Shown one piece after another: positions 45,976 through 54,201 of a stretch of DNA of 64,000 nucleotides. The translations under genes and the position numbers were made by a program. A model generated the notes under the pieces. It saw only the letters and a program-made list of their open reading frames with translations, searched no databases and had not been told where the DNA came from. Origin of the DNA: Vibrio sp. DW001 (lineage in GTDB: Bacteria > Pseudomonadota > Gammaproteobacteria > Enterobacterales > Vibrionaceae); assembly GCF_029016285.1 (NCBI RefSeq), contig NZ_CP091975.1, positions 2,852,001 to 2,916,000 on the forward strand. The letters are read 5' to 3'. Position 1 is the stretch's first letter. Each line of letters starts with the position of its first letter.

Positions 45976-46036
45976 ACTTTTGATATCAGCATTCACTGGT
46001 TCTCTTTGGTTCTAAATCTAGCAGGTAATCCAACCA
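45976..46036 (+). pseudogene. tRNA-Gln 3'-half relic
   Basis: CTTTTGATATCAGCATTCACTG, then a T-loop insert with GGTTCTAAATCTAGC, then AGGTAATCCAACCA. It derives from the TAACCC acceptor form of the tRNA-Gln immediately before it and is the most decayed at the 3' end. Confidence 0.8.
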
Positions 46037-46150
46037 TATTTGTAAATGGTTTGAGTAATGCAAGTATAACCTAACTAGCAACTCGACTATGTTACTGGAA
46101 ATTAGACGTTCTTAGTTTCCTTAGGTATTAGGCTGAAAGCCTAATGTGAT

Positions 46151-46227
46151 GGCTACGTAGCTCAGTTGGTTAGAGCACATCACTCATAATGATGGGGTCA
46201 CAGGTTCGAATCCCGTCGTAGCCACCA
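46151..46227 (+). tRNA. tRNA-Met (elongator, CAT), copy 3
   Basis: A 77-nt gene with two changes from copies 1 and 2 (AGTTGG in the D-loop and GGTTCGAA in the T-loop), which make it match E. coli metT even more closely. Confidence 0.95.
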
Positions 46228-46286
46228 TTTATTCAAGCTTATTTGCTTTTACCAATTAGCCGATAGGTCTGTAGACAGTTTGAGAT

Positions 46287-46371
46287 GCGGAAGTGGCGGA
46301 ATTGGTAGACGCACCAGATTTAGGTTCTGGCGCCGCAAGGTGTGAGAGTTCAAGTCTCTCCTTCCGCACCA
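46287..46371 (+). tRNA. tRNA-Leu (TAG), copy 6
   Basis: An 85-nt class II tRNA, GCCGCAAGG form. The 59-bp spacer before it resembles the spacer before copy 2. Confidence 0.95.
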
Positions 46372-46398
46372 TCTCAAATTTATCTACAACAATGTTTT

Positions 46399-46483
46399 GC
46401 GGAAGTGGCGGAATTGGTAGACGCACCAGATTTAGGTTCTGGCGCCGTAAGGTGTGAGAGTTCAAGTCTCTCCTTCCGCACCA
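46399..46483 (+). tRNA. tRNA-Leu (TAG), copy 7
   Basis: An 85-nt class II tRNA, GCCGTAAGG form, last gene of the array, followed by the terminator. Confidence 0.95.
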
Positions 46484-46489
46484 TTATAA

Positions 46490-46516
46490 AAAAAGCACTC
46501 ATTGAGTGCTTTTTTT
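46490..46516. terminator. Terminator shared by the tRNA operon and ubiF
   Basis: An 11-bp perfect stem AAAAAGCACTC and GAGTGCTTTTT with an ATT loop has T runs on both strands. It ends the rightward tRNA array and the leftward ubiF gene. Confidence 0.93.
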
Positions 46517-46520
46517 ATAT

Positions 46521-47675
46521 CTAAAGTCCCAATGCATACTTAAGCACCCTTTCTTTTATTGGCCCTAAATTATTCGCTACTTTCAGTACCGTATTTCGAG
46601 CGAACTTTAGCGGTACAACATCGTTGCTAAACACTTTATAGAAAAAATCCATGCTTGATTGCATCAACAAGTTATCTGGTCGTCTTCTTAGTTCATATTG
46701 TTTCAATATGTCTTTTGAATTCCAATCTTGCTTATTTAGAATGCCCAGCAGCACGGCTACATCTTTAAAACCAAGATTCACGCCCTGCCCGGCTAGAGGG
46801 TTAATTGTATGAGCAGAATCTCCCACAAGAACACAACGATTTTTAAAGTAACTTTGCGCATGTCGGCGAACTAATGGAAATGCGCCCGCCTGCAACACCT
46901 TAATATTGCCAAGCTCAGTCGGAAAGTGCATCTCAACTTCTTTACGCAAGGCGTCATGTTTCATTGAGATGAGTTGTTTAATTCTTTTCGGCGAATCGTA
47001 CCAAACTAATGAACCTTGGTTGCCTTTGAGAGGTAAAAATGAGCGTGGTCCACGAGGAGTAAACCATTGCCAAGTAATATCTTGTTGGTGCTTATCCGTC
47101 TCGACATTAACAAGCATACAGTCCTGACGATAATCCCATGCAGTAATACCGATACCAGCAAGACTTCGAACCTTCGAATTTGCGCCATCCGCACCGATCA
47201 CCAGACTCGCTTTTAATTGTTGACCGGAAGAAAGCGTAACGATATTGCTGTCCTCACCAAATTCAATGGAGTGTAAGCTATCAGGACAGAAAGATTCCAA
47301 GTTGGAATATTCCTTAGCTTGTGTCCATAAAGCCAACTGAATCAATCTATTTTCAACAATATAACCTAATACGTCTAACCCTAACGAATCAGCAGTAAAC
47401 TTGGTCCGACACTCAGGATGTTCCCAGGTTTCCAAACGACGATAGGGGCAAACTCGCATAGCGGTTACTTGGTCCCAAGTATCAAGCGATTCAAGCAGCG
47501 CCACTGATGCTTTGGAAATCGCCGACACACGAATATCCATAGCTTGAGAGGCTTCAAATGGTTGCGGTTCAACACCTTCAACTAGCGCGATTTTTTTACC
47601 TTGCTTCACCGCACCTAAAGCAACAGCAGCACCTACCATTCCACCGCCAATAATGACTAAATCGTATTGTTCCAT
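46521..47675 (-). CDS. ubiF: 3-demethoxyubiquinol 3-hydroxylase UbiF (FAD monooxygenase)
   Basis: UbiF hydroxylates the ring of demethoxyubiquinol in ubiquinone synthesis. The protein of about 384 residues has the FAD motif GGGMVGAA near the N-terminus, GADGANSKVR in the middle and GDSAHTINPLAGQGVNLG near the C-terminus, all typical of UbiH/UbiF/VisC monooxygenases. I use ATG 47675; a TTG at 47708 is in frame. The choice of UbiF over the related UbiH/UbiI rests on synteny: in E. coli ubiF also lies between the metT tRNA operon and miaB. Confidence 0.88.
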   Translation of the reverse strand: MEQYDLVIIGGGMVGAAVALGAVKQGKKIALVEGVEPQPFEASQAMDIRVSAISKASVALLESLDTWDQVTAMRVCPYRRLETWEHPECRTKFTADSLGLDVLGYIVENRLIQLALWTQAKEYSNLESFCPDSLHSIEFGEDSNIVTLSSGQQLKASLVIGADGANSKVRSLAGIGITAWDYRQDCMLVNVETDKHQQDITWQWFTPRGPRSFLPLKGNQGSLVWYDSPKRIKQLISMKHDALRKEVEMHFPTELGNIKVLQAGAFPLVRRHAQSYFKNRCVLVGDSAHTINPLAGQGVNLGFKDVAVLLGILNKQDWNSKDILKQYELRRRPDNLLMQSSMDFFYKVFSNDVVPLKFARNTVLKVANNLGPIKERVLKYALGL

Positions 47676-47928
47676 TTCAGCTACTTCTTCTCTTCTATAT
47701 ATTTTCAACTCGGTGACTTTTCTATCTTATCCACTGAAACCAGTAAACGACAATGTAGCCAAGTAACCATAGCACTTACAAGGTCTTTCAATCGATTTTA
47801 AAATCATTTATTCAACCTCTGGTCAGGCGGTTTTTAAAGCAGTACAATACTCGGCTTGCCACCTTTTGGCACGAAAAATATGAGCACTATGCTCACTAAA
47901 TTGAACATTGAAAACGAGCGAATGTAAA

Positions 47929-49353
47929 ATGAGTAAGAAACTGCTAATTAAAACTTGGGGTTGCCAGATGAACGAATATGATTCGTCTAAAATGGCCGAT
48001 CTGCTTAATGCCGCCAACGGTTATGAGCTAACCGACATTCCAGAAGAGGCAGATGTCTTACTTCTAAATACCTGCTCTATTCGCGAAAAAGCGCAAGAGA
48101 AAGTATTTCATCAGCTTGGCCGTTGGAAAACCCTCAAAGATAAAAAAGAGGGTGTTGTGATAGGGGTTGGGGGTTGTGTTGCCACTCAAGAAGGTAAGCA
48201 TATTCGCGAACGTGCGCCGTTTGTAGACGTAATTTTTGGCCCGCAAACTCTACATCGTCTTCCTGCGATGATCAAAGCATCACAAAATGACCATGTCCCA
48301 GTCATGGATATTTCATTCCCTGAAATCGAGAAATTCGATAACCTGCCAGAACCGCGCGCTGATGGCGCAACAGCATTTGTCTCTATTATGGAAGGTTGCT
48401 CTAAGTACTGCACATACTGTGTTGTGCCTTATACGCGAGGAGAGGAAGTAAGCCGTCCAATGGACGATGTTCTCTATGAAGTCGCTCAACTAGCAGAACA
48501 AGGTGTAAGAGAAGTCAACTTACTCGGTCAAAACGTCAATGCATTCCGAGGTCCAACTCATGACGGTGATATCTGTTCTTTTGCAGATTTACTGCGCCTT
48601 GTTGCTTCAATCGACGGTATCGACCGTCTGCGTTTTACTACCAGCCACCCGCTAGAGTTTACCGACGATATCATTGCTGTTTACGAAGATACGCCTGAAC
48701 TGGTCAGTTTTTTACATCTCCCCGTGCAAAGTGGATCCGATCGTGTTCTTACCATGATGAAGCGTCCTCACACGGCTATCGAATATAAATCCATCATTCG
48801 AAAACTACGTAAAGCACGTCCGGACATCCAAATTAGCTCTGATTTTATCGTTGGTTTTCCGGGAGAAAGCGATATCGACTTCCAAGACACAATGAAACTT
48901 ATCAAAGATGTCGATTTTGATATGAGCTTCAGCTTTGTGTTCTCCCCTCGTCCGGGCACACCTGCAGCTGATTACCCTTGTGATTTACCAGAACAAGTAA
49001 AAAAAGACCGTCTGTTCGAATTGCAACAACAGGTAAATAGCCAAGCAATGCGTTATTCTCGCCAAATGCTGAACACGGAACAACGTGTTCTCGTTGAAGG
49101 ACCATCGAAGAAAAACTTGATGGAATTACGTGCACGTACTGAAAATAATCGCGTAGTAAACTTTGAAGGCTCCGCTGATCTTATCGGCCAGTTTGTTGAT
49201 GTGAATATTACTGATGTATTCTCTAACTCGCTTCGTGGCGATCTAATACGTACAGAACAAGATATGAATTTACGCATAGCAACCACGCCGACTGATATGA
49301 TGTTAAAATCACGTAAAGAAGACGAGTTAGGTGTTGCAACATTTACACCTTAA
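47929..49353 (+). CDS. miaB: tRNA-2-methylthio-N6-dimethylallyladenosine synthase
   Basis: MiaB is a radical-SAM methylthiotransferase that adds the 2-methylthio group to i6A37 of tRNAs reading U-starting codons. With the start at ATG 47929 it has 474 residues, the same as E. coli. The N-terminal cluster cysteines are C12, C49 and C83; the radical-SAM cysteines are C157, C161 and C164 (CSKYCTYC); a TRAM domain closes the protein. An upstream in-frame ATG at 47908 would add seven residues. It opens the miaB-ybeZ-ybeY-corC-lnt operon. Confidence 0.97.
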   Translation: MSKKLLIKTWGCQMNEYDSSKMADLLNAANGYELTDIPEEADVLLLNTCSIREKAQEKVFHQLGRWKTLKDKKEGVVIGVGGCVATQEGKHIRERAPFVDVIFGPQTLHRLPAMIKASQNDHVPVMDISFPEIEKFDNLPEPRADGATAFVSIMEGCSKYCTYCVVPYTRGEEVSRPMDDVLYEVAQLAEQGVREVNLLGQNVNAFRGPTHDGDICSFADLLRLVASIDGIDRLRFTTSHPLEFTDDIIAVYEDTPELVSFLHLPVQSGSDRVLTMMKRPHTAIEYKSIIRKLRKARPDIQISSDFIVGFPGESDIDFQDTMKLIKDVDFDMSFSFVFSPRPGTPAADYPCDLPEQVKKDRLFELQQQVNSQAMRYSRQMLNTEQRVLVEGPSKKNLMELRARTENNRVVNFEGSADLIGQFVDVNITDVFSNSLRGDLIRTEQDMNLRIATTPTDMMLKSRKEDELGVATFTP

Positions 49354-49373
49354 GCTATCTTAAAAGTAAGCCA

Positions 49374-49395
49374 GAGCCCGATCGAAATCGGGCTC
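49374..49395 (+). other. Strong hairpin between miaB and ybeZ
   Basis: A perfect 9-bp stem GAGCCCGAT and ATCGGGCTC with a CGAA loop lies 20 bp after the miaB stop. It is followed by CTAGCTAGC and not by a T run, so it may be a processing or partial attenuation site and not a full terminator. Confidence 0.6.
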
Positions 49396-49445
49396 CTAGC
49401 TAGCTTTCCTGCTGGCGATGTAAAAGGCAACAATGAGAGGCAAAA

Positions 49446-50513
49446 TTGAGCAATAAAATATTGACGCTAGAGATAGATCTAGAACCTTCCGACAATCACC
49501 GTCTGTCCAGCCTTTGTGGCCCATTCGATGACAATATCAAACACCTAGAACGTCGACTTGGCGTCGAAATAAACCATCGCGGTAACGCATTCTCAATTGT
49601 TGGTAAATCACATGTCGCCGCCGCAACGCTCGACATCATTAGGACAGTTTATGTTAATACAGCGCCTATAAGAGGCAACATCCCAGATATAGAACCAGAG
49701 CAGATCCATCTAGCAATTAAAGAGTCTGGTGTCCTTGAACAAACGGCTGAAGCCACTATTGAACATGGCAAAGAAGTCTTTATTAAAACAAAAAAAGGCG
49801 TCATTAAGCCCCGAACACCCAACCAAGCTCAATACCTAGTGAATATCGTCACGCACGATATAACCTACGGCATTGGCCCTGCTGGTACTGGCAAGACCTA
49901 CTTAGCCGTTGCAGCAGCAGTTGATGCATTAGAAAGACAAGAAGTTCGTCGCATTCTATTAACTCGCCCAGCGGTAGAAGCGGGAGAAAAACTTGGGTTT
50001 CTACCTGGTGACTTAAGCCAAAAAGTCGACCCTTACCTGCGCCCACTTTATGATGCACTATTTGAAATGCTTGGCTTTGAACGTGTTGAAAAACTTATCG
50101 AGCGAAATGTGATAGAGGTTGCTCCACTAGCTTATATGCGTGGAAGAACCCTTAACGATGCATTTATCATTCTTGATGAAAGCCAGAATACCACCGTAGA
50201 ACAAATGAAGATGTTCTTGACTCGTATCGGTTTTAACTCCCGTGCGGTGATTACCGGAGACGTGACGCAGATTGATTTACCCCGTGGAGCAAAATCAGGT
50301 TTGCGTCATGCTGTCGAAGTTCTCTCTGAGGTAGATGAAATAAGCTTCAATTTCTTCATTGCAGATGATGTCGTTAGACATCCAGTGGTCGCTCGGATAG
50401 TTAACGCGTATGAAAAATGGGAAGCCAAAGATCAAAAAGAACGAAATGAGATCGAAAAACGCAGAAATGAAGAGCGTGATGCACGTCTTTTAGAAGCACA
50501 AAAGACAAACTAA
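49446..50513 (+). CDS. ybeZ: PhoH-like ATPase YbeZ
   Basis: This 355-residue cytoplasmic P-loop protein works with the endoribonuclease YbeY in ribosome RNA maturation and quality control. It has an N-terminal KH-like region (about 1-100), a Walker A motif GPAGTGKTY and Walker B with [10 protein letters not shown]. It starts with TTG at 49446, five bases after a GAGAGG ribosome site; no ATG in frame lies near. It is 17 bp before ybeY. Confidence 0.94.
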   Translation: MSNKILTLEIDLEPSDNHRLSSLCGPFDDNIKHLERRLGVEINHRGNAFSIVGKSHVAAATLDIIRTVYVNTAPIRGNIPDIEPEQIHLAIKESGVLEQTAEATIEHGKEVFIKTKKGVIKPRTPNQAQYLVNIVTHDITYGIGPAGTGKTYLAVAAAVDALERQEVRRILLTRPAVEAGEKLGFLPGDLSQKVDPYLRPLYDALFEMLGFERVEKLIERNVIEVAPLAYMRGRTLNDAFIILDESQNTTVEQMKMFLTRIGFNSRAVITGDVTQIDLPRGAKSGLRHAVEVLSEVDEISFNFFIADDVVRHPVVARIVNAYEKWEAKDQKERNEIEKRRNEERDARLLEAQKTN

Positions 50514-50530
50514 TAAGCCAAGGGCACACA

Positions 50531-50992
50531 ATGACAATTGAATTGGATCTACAGATCGCGGTAACTCACCGTATTGATCTGCCAAGTGAGAATGACTTTC
50601 ATACATGGCTATCCGACACCGTTCGTCTTTTTCAGCCACAAGCAGAAGTGACTATCCGCCTAGTTGACGAAAAAGAAAGTCAGCAATTGAATAGTGAGTA
50701 CAGAGGAATGGATAAACCCACCAATGTACTCTCATTTCCTTTCGAGGCACCGCCAGAAATTGAAATTGACCTATTGGGTGATCTCATTATCTGTAAACAG
50801 GTCGTAGAAAAAGAAGCACAAGAACAGAATAAACCACTTTCTGCACATTGGGCGCATATGGTTGTACATGGTGCACTTCATCTGCTAGGTTATGATCATA
50901 TCGATGATGAAGAAGCGGAAGAGATGGAATCTCTCGAAACGGAAATCATGCAAAATATGGGATTCGATGACCCTTATATCGATGAAAAGTGA
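50531..50992 (+). CDS. ybeY: Endoribonuclease YbeY (16S rRNA 3'-end maturation)
   Basis: YbeY is a zinc-dependent single-strand RNase needed for 16S rRNA 3' processing and for 70S quality control. The 153-residue protein has the metal-binding motif [11 protein letters not shown] with H113, H117 and H123. The C-terminal acidic tail is usual. It lies between ybeZ and corC. Confidence 0.95.
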   Translation: MTIELDLQIAVTHRIDLPSENDFHTWLSDTVRLFQPQAEVTIRLVDEKESQQLNSEYRGMDKPTNVLSFPFEAPPEIEIDLLGDLIICKQVVEKEAQEQNKPLSAHWAHMVVHGALHLLGYDHIDDEEAEEMESLETEIMQNMGFDDPYIDEK

Positions 50993-51030
50993 GCTATCAC
51001 ACATCTGATAGCGTTAACATATGAGAAACC

Positions 51031-51924
51031 ATGAACGACGAAAACTCTCCCAATTCCGAAGGGAATAATGGGAAATCAGAAGGTCCGAGTAGAAAGTCCT
51101 TCTTTGAACGCCTAGGCCAGATATTTCAGGGTGAACCAAAAGATCGCCAAGAACTTGTAGATGTAATACGAGATTCAGAAATTAATGACCTTATCGATCA
51201 TGACACCCGAGATATGTTAGAAGGTGTGATGGAAATTGCGGAGATGCGTGTACGAGATATTATGATACCGCGCTCTCAAATGGTTACTGCTGAAAAAGAA
51301 CATAATCTTGATGAGCTAATCACCCTAATTACAGAAGCAACACATTCTCGTTATCCTGTAATCAGCGAAGACAAAGACCATGTCGAAGGCATTCTATTAG
51401 CGAAGGACTTACTTAAATATTTAGGATCTGGAAGTGAAGAGTTTGACATTAATAAAGTGATACGTCAGGCCGTCGTTGTGCCGGAAAGTAAGCGTGTTGA
51501 TCGATTATTAAAAGAGTTCCGTGAGGAACGTTATCACATGGCAATAGTTGTAGATGAATTTGGTGGAGTATCAGGGTTAGTCACAATCGAAGATATTCTG
51601 GAAGAGATCGTAGGTGAGATAGAAGACGAGTTTGACGACGAAGAAGAAGAAGATATCCGTCAACTCAGTAAACATACGTTTTCTGTTAAAGCATTGACTA
51701 CAATTGACGATTTTAATGACCGATTCGGTACCAACTTCAGTGATGATGAAATAGATACCATCGGCGGTATGGTGATGACGAGTTTCGGCCATTTACCATC
51801 CCGTGGTGAAACGGTAGAAATTGGTCATTATTACTTTAAAGTCGCCGCGGCGGATAATCGAAGAGTAATACAATTACAAGTCACCATTCCGGAAGAGGAC
51901 GCCTCTTCCAATACTGAAGAGTAA
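51031..51924 (+). CDS. corC: CNNM/CorC-type magnesium and cobalt efflux protein
   Basis: This 297-residue protein has two CBS domains (about 65-190; [11 protein letters not shown] and [25 protein letters not shown]) and a C-terminal CorC_HlyC domain ending with the IQLQV block. It lacks the membrane DUF21 domain and so is the soluble type known as CorC/YbeX, linked to Mg/Co resistance and recently to ribosome metabolism. It is the usual neighbour of ybeY and lnt, with 38 bp and 22 bp gaps. Confidence 0.94.
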   Translation: MNDENSPNSEGNNGKSEGPSRKSFFERLGQIFQGEPKDRQELVDVIRDSEINDLIDHDTRDMLEGVMEIAEMRVRDIMIPRSQMVTAEKEHNLDELITLITEATHSRYPVISEDKDHVEGILLAKDLLKYLGSGSEEFDINKVIRQAVVVPESKRVDRLLKEFREERYHMAIVVDEFGGVSGLVTIEDILEEIVGEIEDEFDDEEEEDIRQLSKHTFSVKALTTIDDFNDRFGTNFSDDEIDTIGGMVMTSFGHLPSRGETVEIGHYYFKVAAADNRRVIQLQVTIPEEDASSNTEE

Positions 51925-51946
51925 AATTACTCACTTATAAGATTAG

Positions 51947-53467
51947 ATGATGACAAAAAAATATCATCGCCTATTGCGGCCTATCTTGGCCGCTTTTGTT
52001 GGCGCTTCCACAACTCTTGCATTTGCCCCCTATCAACTATGGCCGATGGCATTTATCAGCCCTATTATTTTTATTCTACTCATTAATAACAAGACGTGGA
52101 AAGCAGGCGCATTTACTGGCTTTATGTTTGGTATAGGCCAGTTTTCGGTCGGTATTAGTTGGGTACATATCAGTATTGATACCTTTGGTGGCATGCCTAA
52201 AGTCGCCAGTCTTTTTTTAATGATTCTATTGGTTTCGTACCTATCAATTTATCCGGCATTATTCGCAGGGCTTACAAATAGATTCTTCCCTGAAAGCAAT
52301 AAAACACGTTACCTACTGGCAATTCCATCTTTGTGGCTATTGACTGATTTGGCCCGAGGTTGGGTAATGACTGGATTCCCATGGCTTTTACTAGGCTACA
52401 GTCAGCTCGAATCGCCTCTTTCCGGCTTAGCGCCAATCGGTGGTGTCCAATTCATAACATTAGCGATAATGTTGAGCTCTAGCGGTGTAGTTTGGGTGCT
52501 AGTAAAGCGTAAACCGATCGGTCTCGTCCTTCCTTTGATGATATTTTTAAGCGCCTACGGCCTTAAACTAGTTGATTGGGTCGTTCCAGATGAGTCTACT
52601 CGTACTTCATTTGCTCTAATTCAAGGTAATGTTTCTCAAGAAAAAAAATGGCTACCGAGTGAACGTTGGCCAACCTTAATGAAATTTTTGGACCTAAGCC
52701 GAGTCAATTGGGACGCTGATATTGTCATTTGGCCTGAAGCGGCTATACCCGCTTTAGAAAAGGAACTACCCAGTTTTCTACTTAATGTTGATAAGGCGGC
52801 TCGCATGAATGACACTGCCCTCATTACTGGTGTCGTAACACAAAATTCGTCCGGAAATTATCATAACAGCGTCATAACTTTAGGTGACACACCGTCAGGT
52901 GAATACCATTACGATACTCAACCTAGATACAATAAACACCACTTACTTCCATTTGGAGAGTTTGTCCCATTCGCAGACATACTCCGTCCTATAGCGCCAT
53001 TATTCAACCTACCCATGTCTTCATTCAACCGTGGTGATTTAGTGCAAAACAACATCGTGGGTAAAGGACGATATTTTGCTACTGCACTCTGTTACGAGAT
53101 CATTTTTGGAGAGCAGGTCAGAAAAAATATCAATCAAAACACAAACTTCATTCTCACCTTGTCTAACGATGCGTGGTTTGGGGATTCAATAGGGCCTCTT
53201 CAACACATGGAGATCGCTCAGATGAGGGCATTAGAAACCGGCAAGCCTGTTATTCGTGCAACCAACAATGGCATAACGGCCATTACTGATTACAAGGGAA
53301 AAATTATCGCACAGATCCCACAATTTGAAACGGCGGTTTTAAGAGCGGAAGTTACATCAAGTAAAGGAAGCACACCCTTCCTTACTTTGGGTTCATGGCC
53401 TATGATCATGTTTTTAATCATGTCCTTGGCAATCTCGTTATTTAAATTCACATTAACGCGAAAATAA
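51947..53467 (+). CDS. lnt: Apolipoprotein N-acyltransferase
   Basis: Lnt adds the third acyl chain to the N-terminal cysteine of lipoproteins in the inner membrane, a step before Lol export. The 506-residue protein has about six N-terminal helices and a nitrilase-like periplasmic domain with the triad E264 (WPEAAIP), K330 and C382 (ALCYEIIFG), matching E. coli E267, K335 and C387; a last helix follows. Two ATG codons (51947, 51950) are adjacent. It ends the operon. Confidence 0.96.
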   Translation: MMTKKYHRLLRPILAAFVGASTTLAFAPYQLWPMAFISPIIFILLINNKTWKAGAFTGFMFGIGQFSVGISWVHISIDTFGGMPKVASLFLMILLVSYLSIYPALFAGLTNRFFPESNKTRYLLAIPSLWLLTDLARGWVMTGFPWLLLGYSQLESPLSGLAPIGGVQFITLAIMLSSSGVVWVLVKRKPIGLVLPLMIFLSAYGLKLVDWVVPDESTRTSFALIQGNVSQEKKWLPSERWPTLMKFLDLSRVNWDADIVIWPEAAIPALEKELPSFLLNVDKAARMNDTALITGVVTQNSSGNYHNSVITLGDTPSGEYHYDTQPRYNKHHLLPFGEFVPFADILRPIAPLFNLPMSSFNRGDLVQNNIVGKGRYFATALCYEIIFGEQVRKNINQNTNFILTLSNDAWFGDSIGPLQHMEIAQMRALETGKPVIRATNNGITAITDYKGKIIAQIPQFETAVLRAEVTSSKGSTPFLTLGSWPMIMFLIMSLAISLFKFTLTRK

Positions 53468-53507
53468 AACTAATGATGAGGCTTCTTTTAGAGCCAAGAT
53501 TGATTAC

Positions 53508-53543
53508 AAAGAAGAGAGCCCCAGCATTGAGGAACTCTTCTTT
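53508..53543. terminator. Hairpin between the converging lnt and ybeL genes
   Basis: AAAGAAGAG and CTCTTCTTT form a 9-bp stem with an 18-base loop, roughly midway between the two stop codons. The loop is long and the T run is short, so termination is likely but not strong. Confidence 0.45.
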
Positions 53544-53583
53544 ACGCTTTATTTTAACACAATGAGACTCAATAGAATCAGTA

Positions 53584-54054
53584 TTACGGTTTCAAAGAGA
53601 CCCGAGTAAACGCTTGCCCACCGCACTTACTGCATGAGTGAACTGTTGTGGGGTGAATGTATCGCGTTTTTTGGCCACACTTCTCACAAATCAAATGACC
53701 CAGGCCAATCACATCACCAACTTGGTAGACGCCTTGATGCTCCAGATCTTCAAACAGTTCCACCCACTCTACTTTAGTACGATCAGTAATATCGAGTAGG
53801 GCCTGCCATATTGAATCGGCCACCATGATGGAAAACGGACTTTCTTTGCTTTCTTGGTAATTATCTGCAAACTCTTTCAAATCTGATTTAACATAAGCCG
53901 AAACAAGAGCGATTTCGTCCTTAGTCATATCACTGGCAGCGTGAGCTACCTCTCCAGAGGTTTCTAGTGCCTTTTTAAGTTCCTCTGGACTCTGCTTCAG
54001 TGCTTCAACTACCTCTTCAAACTTCTCTTCATATCCTAGTTTGCGCTTTGGCAT
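53584..54054 (-). CDS. ybeL: Zinc ribbon-containing protein YbeL (DUF1451)
   Basis: This 156-residue cytoplasmic protein has a helical, charged N-terminal part (about 1-110) and a C-terminal zinc ribbon of two CxxC pairs (CEKCG and CSKCGG). The order ybeL-leuS is also found in E. coli. Its function is unknown; the DUF1451 family is named from this protein. It is divergent from leuS. Confidence 0.9.
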   Translation of the reverse strand: MPKRKLGYEEKFEEVVEALKQSPEELKKALETSGEVAHAASDMTKDEIALVSAYVKSDLKEFADNYQESKESPFSIMVADSIWQALLDITDRTKVEWVELFEDLEHQGVYQVGDVIGLGHLICEKCGQKTRYIHPTTVHSCSKCGGQAFTRVSLKP

Positions 54055-54201
54055 AGAGTACCTCCGTTATATTCCGTCGAGTTCGTGCAATCTTATCTTT
54101 ATTGTAGCTTGTTGTACGTGCTTGCTTTAGGTATTCTATGCCGATCAATACAAATCTGATCGAACCGATCTCACATATTCCAAGATAACCGGATTTCATA
54201 G

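Noticed and set aside
44465..46060. Regular repeats resembling a CRISPR array
   Set aside because: The repeats are tRNA genes and tRNA 3' relics, with no short identical direct repeats, no unique spacers of constant length and no cas genes.
44273..46524. Several open frames of 60-87 codons on both strands across the tRNA array, with repeated peptides
   Set aside because: They are translations of tRNA-Leu and tRNA-Gln genes and their spacers; their repetition comes from the repeated tRNA genes.
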